Assembly: GCA_937868765.1 (NCBI GenBank)
Contig: CALMNL010000003.1
Location: 372,001-436,000 of the forward strand
From: an uncultured Desulfatitalea sp.
GTDB lineage: Bacteria > Desulfobacterota > Desulfobacteria > Desulfobacterales > Desulfosarcinaceae
Reading direction: 5' to 3'
DNA length: 64,000 nt
The translations under genes and the position numbers were made by a program. Below the pieces are notes generated by a model. It did no database searches and had not been told where the DNA came from. It was given only the letters and a program-made list of their open reading frames with translations. Every line of letters starts with the position of its first letter. The first letter of the stretch is position 1. Positions 17,772-26,693 of this stretch are shown in pieces.

Positions 17772-18179
17772 TTATCCGACTTTTTTGGTCGTCTCGAAGA
17801 TTTTGCTTATTTTCCCGATGGACTCGTCGACTTTTAAGCGCAGGTAGCCCAAAGAGACGTCGTTTCCAAAAATGGTCACGAGCAAGAAATCATCCATCAC
17901 CTTGCTGAAATGAATATTTTCATTCTTGCCTTTGTGAAAAAGCAAAGCGAAATCATCTTCACCGATAATCGCGGCCATGGCGCAGACGGCGCCGAAGTTG
18001 CCTGCCGCCAGAGCAGCCAGGGAGTAGACGTCATGACCCACTTGGCCGTTATCGAGGTTGGCAATGATATTCCCAGCCATATCGATGAGAATGACGCACT
18101 TAAGACCAAGGTCCATCAAGTCCTTCTGCAAGACCTCTTCGATGCCATCCAGTTGTTCTTGATCAAGTATATAGGACAA
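17772..18179 (-). CDS. Roadblock/LC7 domain protein, MglB-like
   Basis: A 135-residue single-domain protein with the roadblock/LC7 fold: a helix, then KCVILIDMAGNIIANL, then the SLAALAAGNFGAVCAMAAII helix, then two strands with LLVTIFG. Such proteins act as GTPase-activating or binding partners of MglA-like GTPases. It is first in the operon and starts at TTG 18179, with a strong GGAGG site 9 bases upstream. The MglA-like gene begins 64 bases downstream. GAP activity is inferred from the family, not from a catalytic residue. Confidence 0.85.
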   Translation of the reverse strand: MSYILDQEQLDGIEEVLQKDLMDLGLKCVILIDMAGNIIANLDNGQVGHDVYSLAALAAGNFGAVCAMAAIIGEDDFALLFHKGKNENIHFSKVMDDFLLVTIFGNDVSLGYLRLKVDESIGKISKIFETTKKVG

Positions 18180-18534
18180 TGATCTTCCTCCTTTGGGAAT
18201 TGGTTGCCTGTGTACTCAAGCCAAAAGAATTGCCGGTGCTTGCGGGTATTGTTAAGGCATCCCCAATCACCAAGCGGAACAAGGCGCTATATTCCCGTAG
18301 CCGGTTCCGCGTCGATGCCACAATCTGCGCTACAGCGTCATCTCTTCAGCCCCCCGCTTGATTTTCGCTGCCAGAATACCCTTTTAGTTCAAGCAAGTAT
18401 AAAAAAATGCCGCTATAGTGTCAAATAAAAAGAAATAGATACAACTTGGTCCACCAAAGCGGCGCCAGCTTCAATGGGTACTTGCAATTAATCGCAACTA
18501 TGCGATATGGATTACAATATAAAAGGAGCGGATA
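18180..18534. other. Divergent intergenic region between the roadblock and PilZ genes
   Basis: These 355 bases separate the - strand MglA operon from the + strand PilZ gene and must carry at least one promoter for each direction. I see the ribosome sites at both ends, but no clear -35/-10 pair. The part around 18370-18530 is AT-rich. No RNA gene or coding sequence is recognisable. Confidence 0.5.
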
Positions 18535-19131
18535 ATGGCTTATTCTGTCGACCAAATTGAAAAACATACGATCGTGATGCGGCTGGCCGTTTCGATTTAT
18601 AAAATGAACGAAGCCGAGCTCCTCATGCTTTTAGACACATTGAGCCGGAATCTGGAAGAGCCCGAATCGGCAGAAAACGATGTGCTATTAAAATCAACGG
18701 CCGGGATAGATTCGGAGACTGTCCGCCGCCAAATAATCATCGCAAAGATATTTGTACTGATTCAACAGCTGGATAAGAACCTTTTGCTTGACCGACTGGC
18801 TCAACTGAAGGATCCGATCTACCAATGGGTGCGTGAATATCCCCGCCTGAGCTGTTTGATGCTCATTGATTTTGCCGCCAAAGGAAGGGCTTACCGCAGC
18901 TGCATCCGCGATATCAGCGCCAAGGGCATGTTTATCGAAACCTCCGAAAAATTTGAACCCGGACAGGAACTGGCGCTATGTTTTACGCTTTCAGAGGCGA
19001 ACGAAAGCATGCCGTTCAAGGTCAAAGGCAGGGTGACCCGGATCTACACGGGAGGAATCGGTGTGCAATACGAAAAAATTACCCACTATCAGCGCGAAAT
19101 CATCAATACCCTGATCCATAAAATCAACTGA
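18535..19131 (+). CDS. PilZ domain protein, probable c-di-GMP receptor
   Basis: A 198-residue protein. The N-terminal 100 residues are helical and unassigned. A C-terminal PilZ domain (about 98-195) carries both ligand motifs: RxxxR as REYPR and D-x-S-x-x-G as DISAKG. Canonical c-di-GMP binding is therefore likely. AAAAGGAG precedes the ATG. The 3' end overlaps the convergent MinD-like gene by 8 bases. It may read c-di-GMP for the nearby surface or polarity genes, which is inference. Confidence 0.85.
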   Translation: MAYSVDQIEKHTIVMRLAVSIYKMNEAELLMLLDTLSRNLEEPESAENDVLLKSTAGIDSETVRRQIIIAKIFVLIQQLDKNLLLDRLAQLKDPIYQWVREYPRLSCLMLIDFAAKGRAYRSCIRDISAKGMFIETSEKFEPGQELALCFTLSEANESMPFKVKGRVTRIYTGGIGVQYEKITHYQREIINTLIHKIN

Positions 19132-20050
19132 TCAGTTTTCCTGCAATGGCTGTCGCATTGGCCAGGGCTCGGCTCGTCTTCGGCAAAGCGGTGATGGGCA
19201 GCATCTGGGCAATCAACTTCTCCACCAATGGGTCAAAGGGGATCGCTGCGACGCCCTGACTTTGAACATTGAGATATTTTTCAGCAACTACTTGAATGAT
19301 GCGAGCCGCGTTGGCGTCACGCTGCTCTCTGGCCATATTGGTGATCAGGATGGGACGTATCCGGTGGACCGTGTCCATCAGGCGTTCGGCCGATTTTTCG
19401 CCATGGGAATTTTGGACAGCCTCATATAGATCGGCGATAGTTCGAATTTGGCTGTCGTTCTTCGGATTCATGGCCATGCGCACCAGTTCGTGCAGAGAAG
19501 GATGTTTTTGGGCCATGCGGCTCAATCTGCGAAATACCGCATTTCGTATGAAAGCATACGCATTTTGGATGGAGATCGGTTGAGGCGTCAATACGACCAC
19601 GGGTTTGTCGGCAATCAGAAAGAAATCGAGAACATTAAAGGAGGTTCCCGCGCCCAGGTCCATGATCACATGATCGGCCGCCATATGGGCAATACTTTGA
19701 ACGATTTTATGCTTATGGGAGAGTGGCGGATTTGCGTACGACAAAATTTCGCTGGCGCCACAAACCAGCCTCAAATTGCTAATAGGCGTCTGAACACAAA
19801 TTTCTTCAATGCTGTCGTATTTCTGGGAGATGAGGTCATTGAGGTTGCGATTGGGGGTTTTCATGCCCATTAGGGTATGCAAATTGGCTGCACCCAAATC
19901 GGCATCCACCAGGACGGTGTTCTGGTTATGGTTGGCCAACCCCAAGGCCAGCAGGATGCTGACCACGCTCTTGCCCACACCGCCTTTCCCGCCCCCGATG
20001 GCCCAGATGTGGGCCCTCTTTTTCGGGTGGATCTGAATTTGCGCTTCCAC
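19124..20050 (-). CDS. MinD/FlhG-like P-loop ATPase
   Basis: A 308-residue ATPase of the MinD/ParA superfamily. The deviant Walker A is GGGKGGVGKS, the switch I region is DADLGAAN, and Walker B is VIMDLGAG. It resembles FlhG/MotR-type regulators and orphan MinD proteins of Deltaproteobacteria. The C-terminal amphipathic membrane helix of true MinD is not obvious. No flhF or flagellar gene adjoins, so flagellar number control cannot be claimed. It starts at GTG 20050 with a GGAAGGG site, 18 bases after the cNMP-PilZ gene, and is last in a four-gene operon. Confidence 0.82.
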   Translation of the reverse strand: MEAQIQIHPKKRAHIWAIGGGKGGVGKSVVSILLALGLANHNQNTVLVDADLGAANLHTLMGMKTPNRNLNDLISQKYDSIEEICVQTPISNLRLVCGASEILSYANPPLSHKHKIVQSIAHMAADHVIMDLGAGTSFNVLDFFLIADKPVVVLTPQPISIQNAYAFIRNAVFRRLSRMAQKHPSLHELVRMAMNPKNDSQIRTIADLYEAVQNSHGEKSAERLMDTVHRIRPILITNMAREQRDANAARIIQVVAEKYLNVQSQGVAAIPFDPLVEKLIAQMLPITALPKTSRALANATAIAGKLIS

Positions 20051-20068
20051 GAGTGCCCTTCCGCTGAT

Positions 20069-21268
20069 CTAAAGAGAGTTTTCCGTTTTGACCATCGAGT
20101 CCCAGAGGCTCCACAATAGATTCTGTTCGCCCACGCTTCCTGAACAGTATTCGGTGAGCATCTCCCGGTCCATGGCGCTCAGTGTTTCGAAACGGATGCC
20201 AATAAGCGTTATCGATCCTTTTTGGGATTTTTGTTGCCGCTGCCATACGATTTTGCCGCTTAGATTCAATACAGCCACATCATTCAGCAAATCCATTTTA
20301 ATCTGTACCAGGCGCCCCCGCAGATTCTGTTTTGGATTCTTGGCCAAGGCTGCACCGAGATCGACGCACATGCCGCTCATTGATAAATCCACCGCGATTC
20401 CGGCACAAGCCCAAGCAGTTTTGGTTGCACCCACCGCTGGACACCGGATTGCTACTCGCGTAGGCAGGCCGAAACGCATGGCCCTTCGCACTGTTTGCCA
20501 GGAACGGTCACAATTTTGGCGGTTTTCTGATTTGTAGATTTCCTGCAAGAGCGTTTGGACCTGGGGAAATTTGCTGCAGATGGAAGCCAGCATCTCTTTT
20601 GAAATGCGGACCAATTCAACTTCGGTGACCGTTTGAATTTCGGCATCGGCCACTGTCGGCTGATCCAGGGGAAAGATATCGCCGAAGATATCATTTGGTC
20701 CCAGGAGAACAGGATCGAGGTCGACCCCCGCCCGATCCGCTTCGCTGGCGCAATCCGCAGAGGGCATCTCCCACAAGGTTCCCGATACGACAAAGTAGAT
20801 CTGATCGGCGGGGTCCTCTGCCCGGGTTACCTTTTTGTGGGCCGGTAGACGCACACGGACCAGACGCCGCATCACCGCCACCAGTTCGGCATAGCTCATA
20901 CGGGCCCAGAAACGCTGCAAGGGTGTTTGACGACTGCCCTCTTCATGTAGCATGGCATAAAATCGCCGGCCCTCTTCATGGGTGGGTTTTTTAATTTGCC
21001 ATTGGAGAATTTTGGCCACGATGGCCTGCAAACTCATGCCTCTTTCAATAAAGAGCTGCGCCGCCTTCTGGTAAGATTCCATCGCTTCGGCGGGTCGCTT
21101 CAAATCAAAAAGCAGATCCCCATACTTGCGGTGCAGAAACGGGTCTAAGGGATATATGCCTAATATGTCTTTGAACTCCTCGGCCGAAGTAATCGTCACG
21201 GTGCCGTCGAGGATCCGCTGCATGATACTGAATTTGTGTTCTTCGACGTGGGGGATGACTTTTTTCAT
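20069..21268 (-). CDS. TPR-like - cyclic nucleotide-binding - PilZ fusion protein
   Basis: A 399-residue protein. A helical, TPR-like N terminus (about 15-90, with a repeat reading DLLFDLKRPAEAMESYQKAAQLF) is followed by a cNMP-binding fold (about 115-240; VVSGTLWE, LLGPNDIFGDI). A C-terminal PilZ-like domain (about 255-385) has R-x3-R candidates and DLSMSG. The fusion could integrate a cyclic nucleotide and c-di-GMP, although the Arg of the phosphate cassette typical of cAMP binding is not obvious. The ATG at 21268 lies 2 bases after the previous stop and is preferred over an overlapping TTG at 21274. Confidence 0.8.
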   Translation of the reverse strand: MKKVIPHVEEHKFSIMQRILDGTVTITSAEEFKDILGIYPLDPFLHRKYGDLLFDLKRPAEAMESYQKAAQLFIERGMSLQAIVAKILQWQIKKPTHEEGRRFYAMLHEEGSRQTPLQRFWARMSYAELVAVMRRLVRVRLPAHKKVTRAEDPADQIYFVVSGTLWEMPSADCASEADRAGVDLDPVLLGPNDIFGDIFPLDQPTVADAEIQTVTEVELVRISKEMLASICSKFPQVQTLLQEIYKSENRQNCDRSWQTVRRAMRFGLPTRVAIRCPAVGATKTAWACAGIAVDLSMSGMCVDLGAALAKNPKQNLRGRLVQIKMDLLNDVAVLNLSGKIVWQRQQKSQKGSITLIGIRFETLSAMDREMLTEYCSGSVGEQNLLWSLWDSMVKTENSL

Positions 21269-21270
21269 AA

Positions 21271-21603
21271 TCAAAGCGGCTTTCCGGAACGCAATGAATC
21301 AATAATGGTATTGATGCGTTGATCGAGAACGTCCCCTTTTTCAAGTGTGAGTTGCAGAATCTCATATAAAGGTTTCAATCGACGATCAATGGTCAAAAAC
21401 ATCGCTGTGAGGTAAGCCAGACGCTGGTTCAAGGTTTCTACTTGTTGCTGAAGACTTGTCAGGTCCTGATACTTAGTGGCTTGAGCGCGCTGGAAATCGC
21501 CAATCATCTGCGACAGATCGTTTTGTTCTTCATCGGAAAGTTCCACCGGCGAAGCAGACTGAAAAACATCGACCATTTCATCTGCTTTGTTAAGCTTTTT
21601 CAT
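21271..21603 (-). CDS. Small coiled-coil protein, unknown function
   Basis: About 110 residues, acidic and helical, with a long Gln/Leu heptad stretch in the middle (TSLQQQVETLNQRLAYL) and a C-terminal helix. I do not recognise it. The start is uncertain: ATG 21603 overlaps the end of the AMIN-domain gene by 14 bases, and ATG 21633 would overlap by 44. Tight overlaps on both sides indicate translational coupling with the AMIN-domain protein and the cNMP-PilZ protein, so it may bridge the two. Confidence 0.7.
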   Translation of the reverse strand: MKKLNKADEMVDVFQSASPVELSDEEQNDLSQMIGDFQRAQATKYQDLTSLQQQVETLNQRLAYLTAMFLTIDRRLKPLYEILQLTLEKGDVLDQRINTIIDSLRSGKPL

Positions 21604-22564
21604 AGTGTTTAAGATGTTCTTTAATGCGTCCATTGATCGTTTCGATTTTAGCTTGCTGTTCTTTCAGATGGTCGTCCAGATTCAAGAGAAGGCGGTCGCT
21701 GGTCCATCTGTACTTGGTCAGGAGCATCAATACCAATAGAAGTAGGATGACGATGGTCAGAACTACCAGGCCAATTACGAGGTAATATTGAAGCCGGTTG
21801 GACTGCCGGCTGGAGGTGGCTACCCCTTTGCCCGTTCCAGGCGGAAATGCCGCAACACTTGCCGCGGGTGTCGCCACAGGGGGGGTAAGAACGGTGACTT
21901 CAGGGGCGTGCTCCGTAATTTCCGCTGGCAAGTTGGCCGGAGGTGTAGTGGTTGGCGCCACCTCTACGGTGGTATCCGCAGCGGGTGACACAGCGGGTTC
22001 TGTGGCAGGCGTTAACTCCGGCGATACCATGCCTGCTTCGGGTTCCCCGGTTTCCACTGGGACGGTTGCTATCGGGAGAAGGCTTGTCGGAGGAATGCCT
22101 TTTTTAGCCGCCGGAGCGCCCGAGACGTCCTGTGTTTGCGTGGGGGAAGCAGCTTGCCAATTGATATCCACCAGTAAGCGAGGAGGAGCGCCAATCGAGC
22201 GAATCTTGCCATGCGCAAAAGGGGAGTTGACTCTGAACACTGCTGACAATTGGTTGCCAGTTGTCCAAATTTGAACTTCGGTAACATGAGGGCTTTGTTT
22301 GATTGGGATCTTGCGTACCAAATCTGCGGTGATGTCTCTAAAGATCACCTGCAGCTCGTTTGGGTTTGCTGCAATTTCAGGCGGTGTGGCGGGGGCTTTA
22401 TCAAGCTCGAAGACAATCCGGGTGAAGTTTTCATATTCTCCCAGCCGGATATCCTTCAATGAGGCGGCTTGCAGAGAGGAAACCCAACATGTTGCGCACA
22501 GCATTGCCGACACCAATAGACAACGCCACTTGAAATGATAAGTAAGACTTTTCTGCATGTTCAT
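21590..22564 (-). CDS. AMIN-domain membrane protein with Pro/Thr-rich linker
   Basis: A 324-residue envelope protein. A signal-type hydrophobic segment (about 12-33, ending LQAASL) is followed by an AMIN-like domain (about 34-140; IRLGEYENFTRIVFELD, later PPRLLVDI). A long low-complexity Ala/Pro/Thr/Val linker (about 140-255) leads to one transmembrane helix (about 258-285) and a short coiled-coil tail. AMIN domains bind peptidoglycan or target proteins to the envelope, as in PilQ and AmiC. If the first segment is cleaved, the AMIN part is periplasmic and the tail cytoplasmic, linking envelope and cytosol. It is first in the - strand operon down to 19124. Confidence 0.82.
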   Translation of the reverse strand: MNMQKSLTYHFKWRCLLVSAMLCATCWVSSLQAASLKDIRLGEYENFTRIVFELDKAPATPPEIAANPNELQVIFRDITADLVRKIPIKQSPHVTEVQIWTTGNQLSAVFRVNSPFAHGKIRSIGAPPRLLVDINWQAASPTQTQDVSGAPAAKKGIPPTSLLPIATVPVETGEPEAGMVSPELTPATEPAVSPAADTTVEVAPTTTPPANLPAEITEHAPEVTVLTPPVATPAASVAAFPPGTGKGVATSSRQSNRLQYYLVIGLVVLTIVILLLLVLMLLTKYRWTSDRLLLNLDDHLKEQQAKIETINGRIKEHLKHYEKA

Positions 22565-22604
22565 GGGCTATCCGGTCTGAAAAAGGTGTTCATGGCCCAG
22601 CTCG

Positions 22605-23210
22605 TCAATCCATCATATCTTGAACTATGAAGCCCTCTTTTTCCAACGCCGCCTTGATGGGGCGCGTATCGCAGGGGGTCAAGCGGAAAAAATAGGTGCG
22701 CTTGGCAGTACGCTGGGCAGTCATGCCGACATTGATGATATCACCACCTTGATCGTGGATGATCTGGATTGCTTTGTTCAACCCACCGGGTTCATCGCTG
22801 GTGGTGACATCGATGCGTGCGCTGCTGGCAAGAATGCCCATCATATCGATGAAAGCACGAAGCAGATCCGATTCGGTTATAATGCCCACCAAGCGTTGGC
22901 CTTGGACAACCGGCAGACCGCCGATCTTGTGTTTGTAGATAACCTGGGCGGCGATTTCTACATCATCATCCGGTGACACCGTAATCGGGTTCTTGATCAT
23001 CATGTCGGTGAGGCATAAATCGCCCAGCATCGAAGGAAGCAGGGCCTGCTTCAGATCGGCAAGGGTCAGCAATCCCTTGAGCTGCTTTTTGGCATCCACC
23101 ACCGGAAGGTGCCGAATGGAGTTGAGCTTCATCAATTCAATGGCTTGTTGTACCGAATGCTTTGTGGTGACCGTTATGGGGTTTGCGACCATCAAGGATT
23201 TGATTTTCAT
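22605..23210 (-). CDS. CBS-CBS-ACT domain protein, AcuB-like
   Basis: A 201-residue regulatory protein. Two CBS motifs form the N-terminal 120 residues (MVANPITVT...IRHLPVVD and MIKNPITVS...IGGLPVV). An ACT-type ligand domain makes up the C terminus (about 135-201). The pair usually senses adenine nucleotides and a small metabolite. ATG 23210 has AGAAAGGGC upstream and begins at the conserved MKIKSLMV start; an in-frame ATG at 23240 is possible. It resembles AcuB-named proteins, but no acetoin genes are near, so the target is unknown. Confidence 0.85.
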   Translation of the reverse strand: MKIKSLMVANPITVTTKHSVQQAIELMKLNSIRHLPVVDAKKQLKGLLTLADLKQALLPSMLGDLCLTDMMIKNPITVSPDDDVEIAAQVIYKHKIGGLPVVQGQRLVGIITESDLLRAFIDMMGILASSARIDVTTSDEPGGLNKAIQIIHDQGGDIINVGMTAQRTAKRTYFFRLTPCDTRPIKAALEKEGFIVQDMMD

Positions 23211-23377
23211 CACCCGGCCCTTTCTCTGAATTGCAATCATCGCAATGTTACATTGCTATAACATTGATATTTAATGTCAAACAAGATGTTTTTTAAGTTG
23301 TGGGAGCCGGTTGGGTCCGGCAGGCATTGGTAGCGGGAAGCAAACCATGCGTTTGTGATGACGCTATTCGGGCGAGG

Positions 23378-24505
23378 TCATTCCCTGGCGGCGGGCTCAT
23401 ATTGACAAAGCGGTTCGGCCGCCAGGAAATCGTCCGATGCCTCGTAGGCCCTGGCACGGCAACCGCCACAAACTCGGCGATATTCACACCGGCCACACTT
23501 GCCTTTTAATTGACGCACATCTCTCAATTTCAGGAAATTGGGGGATTGACGCCATATTTCAGCAAAAGATTGCCGTGTGACATCGCCACAGTTCAAATCC
23601 AGGAATCCGCACGGCTGCACAATGCCCCGATGTGAAATAAAACAAAAGCCACTGCCGGCCAGACACCCACGCGTGACGGCATCCAGCCCATGGGTTTGGA
23701 AGGTGACGGCCAGGCCCTCCGCTTTCGCACGCTGACGCAAGATGCGGTGGTAATGTGGTGCGCAAGTGGCTTTAAGCTGCAGCTTTGTCTTTTTGCGCTG
23801 ATCGTAAAACCAGTTCAGGGTTTCTTCGTATTCCCGAGAATCGATGGCCTGATCCAGGATATACTTGCCGCGGCCGGTGGGCACCAACAAAAAGATATGA
23901 TGGGCAACAGCCCCAAGCTCCTCTGCGAGTTTGAGGATACTGGGAATTTGCTGCAGGTTGTTCTTGGTGATGGTGGTGTTGATCTGAAAGGCAAGACCGG
24001 CCGCTTTCGCGTTGGCAATGCCGCGCAAAGCGCCGTCGAAAGCCCCATCCACGCCGCGAAAAGCATCGTGGCTGGCGGCGGTGGCCCCGTCGAGGCTGAT
24101 GCTGATGCGCTGTATGCCGGCCTTGGCCATCTTGTCGGCCATTTGTTCGGTGACCAGCATGCCATTGACAGCCATCACCATGCGCAAGTCTTTCTGGGTG
24201 CCATAGTTGGCGATATCGAAAATGTCCGGGCGCAGTAATGGCTCACCGCCGGTGAGAATAATGATGGGCTTGCCGACCTCGGCGATCTGGTCCAGAAGAC
24301 GGAAAGCAGCCGGAGTGTCCAACTCTCCGGTATAAGGCCCACAAGTGGCCGAGGCCCGACAGTGGACGCATGCCAGATTACAATTGCGGGTCGTTTCCCA
24401 CGCGACCAGTCGCAGGTCATCTCCTGTGGAAGCTTCTTGAGGGGCGTTTCCGTTATGCGGATGGTGTAATGGATGATGCATTTTCAGCTCGGTATTTTTA
24501 GGCAA
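23378..24505 (-). CDS. ahbD: Radical SAM heme synthase, AhbD-like
   Basis: A 375-residue radical SAM/SPASM protein. The 4Fe-4S site is CNLACVHC (CxxxCxxC), the SAM-binding GGE motif follows (ILTGGEPLLR), and a C-terminal Cys-rich SPASM region contains CGRCEYRRVCGGCRA. AhbD oxidatively decarboxylates Fe-coproporphyrin III to heme b in sulfate reducers and archaea. The His-rich N terminus and the operon with AhbC-type and HemB genes support AhbD over related NirJ proteins. The TTG start at 24505 has a GGAGAGG site inside the end of hemB; ATG 24481 is an alternative. Confidence 0.85.
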   Translation of the reverse strand: MPKNTELKMHHPLHHPHNGNAPQEASTGDDLRLVAWETTRNCNLACVHCRASATCGPYTGELDTPAAFRLLDQIAEVGKPIIILTGGEPLLRPDIFDIANYGTQKDLRMVMAVNGMLVTEQMADKMAKAGIQRISISLDGATAASHDAFRGVDGAFDGALRGIANAKAAGLAFQINTTITKNNLQQIPSILKLAEELGAVAHHIFLLVPTGRGKYILDQAIDSREYEETLNWFYDQRKKTKLQLKATCAPHYHRILRQRAKAEGLAVTFQTHGLDAVTRGCLAGSGFCFISHRGIVQPCGFLDLNCGDVTRQSFAEIWRQSPNFLKLRDVRQLKGKCGRCEYRRVCGGCRARAYEASDDFLAAEPLCQYEPAARE

Positions 24506-24507
24506 CT

Positions 24508-25491
24508 CTATCCTCTCCCATTGCGGAGAAGTTGCGCCGCATCCAACGCGAAATAGGTCAGAATCATATCGGCGCCTGCGCGTTTGATGGCCGTCAGGGT
24601 TTCCAGCATGACTTTGGTTTCATCCAACCATCCCCGCTCCGCTGCTGCTTTGATCATGGCATATTCGCCGCTCACGTTGTAAGCCGCCACAGGCAGGTCG
24701 AATTCTTCGCGGACGCGGCAGATGATATCCAGGTATGCCAGGGCGGGCTTGACCATGACGATATCGGCGCCTTCTTCCACGTCCATGGAGACCTCCCGCA
24801 GCGCTTCGCGGGCGTTGGCAGGGTCCATCTGGTAAGTGCGTCGGTCGCCGAATTGGGGGGCCGAATCCGCCGCCTCACGAAAAGGGCCATAATACGAGGA
24901 ACAATATTTGGCTGCATACGACATGATGGGGATATGACTGAAATTATCCTCATCAAGCGCTTCGCGAATTTCGGCCACCCGGCCATCCATCATGTCGGAT
25001 GGCGCTACCATGTCGGCGCCGGCCTTGGCATGTGAGAGCGCCGTGCGAGCCAGCAAATCCAGGCTGGCGTCATTATCGATGGTTTGGCCTTCCACCACGC
25101 CACAATGGCCGTGGTCCGTATAAGCACACAGGCACACATCGGTGATCACGGTGAGGTCCGGCACTTTGTCTTTTACTGCTTTGATAGCGCGCTGTACGAC
25201 CCCATCCTTGGCATAGGCCTGGGTCGCCAACGGATCTTTGCGCGCCGGCAGACCGAAAAGAATGATTGCCGGAATGCCCAGTTCGCGGGCCTGGGCGGCT
25301 GTTTGGACAACATGGTTGATGGATAGCTGGTAATGACCCGGCATCGAAGGGATGGGGTTCTTGACGTTTTTACCGTCCACCGTGAAAAGGGGCAGGATCA
25401 GATCGTCCAGTTCCAAACGGGTTTCCCGCACCATACGGCGCAGGGTTTCATTCATTCGCATCCGCCTGGGGCGATAGTCGGGAAACAACAT
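24508..25491 (-). CDS. hemB: Porphobilinogen synthase (5-aminolevulinate dehydratase)
   Basis: A 327-residue enzyme that condenses two 5-aminolevulinate molecules into porphobilinogen, an early step to all tetrapyrroles. The two Schiff-base lysines are visible in SYAAKYCSS and VMVKPA. Three cysteines in [13 protein letters not shown] mark the zinc-dependent type. ATG 25491 follows AGGAGAAAAATT and matches the usual [12 protein letters not shown] start. The gene sits between ahbC and ahbD, so the operon joins the start and end of heme synthesis. Confidence 0.95.
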   Translation of the reverse strand: MLFPDYRPRRMRMNETLRRMVRETRLELDDLILPLFTVDGKNVKNPIPSMPGHYQLSINHVVQTAAQARELGIPAIILFGLPARKDPLATQAYAKDGVVQRAIKAVKDKVPDLTVITDVCLCAYTDHGHCGVVEGQTIDNDASLDLLARTALSHAKAGADMVAPSDMMDGRVAEIREALDEDNFSHIPIMSYAAKYCSSYYGPFREAADSAPQFGDRRTYQMDPANAREALREVSMDVEEGADIVMVKPALAYLDIICRVREEFDLPVAAYNVSGEYAMIKAAAERGWLDETKVMLETLTAIKRAGADMILTYFALDAAQLLRNGRG

Positions 25492-25505
25492 AATTTTTCT
25501 CCTGA

Positions 25506-26693
25506 TTAGAGCGTCTGGGCAATTTCTTCGTCGGTCAAGTAGCACGCCGGATCAGGGGCCCATACATTTCCCGCGACCGCCTCGGCGCGCACGCGAAAAT
25601 TTCCGCCGCACACATCCAACCAACGGCAGGTGGCGCAACGACCCTGAACGTACTTTTTCTTTTCCTTCAATTGCAAGAGCAACGGGTCTTGCGGTTCCGT
25701 CCATATTTTTGAAAAAGGCCTTTCACGAACATTGCCGAAACTGTGGTGGCGCCAAAACTGGTCTGCATAGACTTGGCCGTCCCAACTTACGCAACCGATA
25801 CCCCGTCCCGAGTTGTTGCCTTCGTTCATTTTGAGCAGTTCCAGGACCTCGTCGGCCCGCAGGGGGTTCTCCTTCTTCAGGCGCAGGTAAAGGTATGGGC
25901 CATCGGCATGATTGTCGACCGTTAGCACTTCCTTGGGCTTGCCTTGAGCATGCAAACGCAGAGTGCGATCTACGATCAGATCCACGGCGGCTCTGGTCTG
26001 TTCGTGGGTCAAATCATCAGCCAACAATGCCGAACCTCGGCCCGCATATACCAAATGGTAAAAGCAAACCCGGGGGATCTCCATCTCCTCCAGCAGATCG
26101 AAGATGCCATCTATCTGATCCGCATTGCGTTTGTTCATGGTGAAGCGCAAACCTACTTTGATGCCGGCTTCCTGGCAATTGCGTATGCCGTTTAATGCTT
26201 TGGCGAAGGCTCCCTTGACGCCGCGGAATAGATCGTTGACTGGTTCCAGGCCGTCCAGGCTGATGCCCACGTAAGAGAGACCGATCTGCTTGAGAGTGCT
26301 GGCGGTGGCGCGATCGATGAGGGTGCCATTGGTCGAAATCACGGCACGCATTCCTTTCTCTACGGCGTAGGCGGCCAGTTCGGGAAGATCCCTTCGGACC
26401 AGGGGTTCTCCGCCCGAAAAGAGCAACACCGGTACTCCGAACCCGGCCAGGTCGTCGATCATACGTCGGCCTTCGTCGGTACTGAGCTCATCCCCCGATG
26501 ACCCAGCGGTGGCATGGGCATAGCAGTGCACACATTTCAAGTTGCACGCCCGGGTGACGTTCCAGACCACCACCGGTTTTTTGTCAGCAGAGAACTGAAG
26601 CAGGTGGCTGGGCAGCCGGGAAGAGTGTCGACCATAGCGCAAGGCATCGGATGGTTCCACCGTACCGCAATAGAGCTTGGAGATACCGATCAT
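25506..26693 (-). CDS. ahbC: Radical SAM 12,18-didecarboxysiroheme deacetylase, AhbC-like
   Basis: A 395-residue radical SAM/SPASM enzyme. The N terminus ([19 protein letters not shown]) is typical of AhbC. The cluster motif is CNLKCVHC, the GGE motif is [10 protein letters not shown], and the C terminus has [13 protein letters not shown]. AhbC removes the acetate side chains of didecarboxysiroheme to give Fe-coproporphyrin III, the substrate of AhbD, which is encoded two genes downstream. AhbA/B are not in the window. Its ATG overlaps the TGA of the ClpX-like gene (ATGA), and a ribosome site lies inside that gene. Confidence 0.9.
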   Translation of the reverse strand: MIGISKLYCGTVEPSDALRYGRHSSRLPSHLLQFSADKKPVVVWNVTRACNLKCVHCYAHATAGSSGDELSTDEGRRMIDDLAGFGVPVLLFSGGEPLVRRDLPELAAYAVEKGMRAVISTNGTLIDRATASTLKQIGLSYVGISLDGLEPVNDLFRGVKGAFAKALNGIRNCQEAGIKVGLRFTMNKRNADQIDGIFDLLEEMEIPRVCFYHLVYAGRGSALLADDLTHEQTRAAVDLIVDRTLRLHAQGKPKEVLTVDNHADGPYLYLRLKKENPLRADEVLELLKMNEGNNSGRGIGCVSWDGQVYADQFWRHHSFGNVRERPFSKIWTEPQDPLLLQLKEKKKYVQGRCATCRWLDVCGGNFRVRAEAVAGNVWAPDPACYLTDEEIAQTL

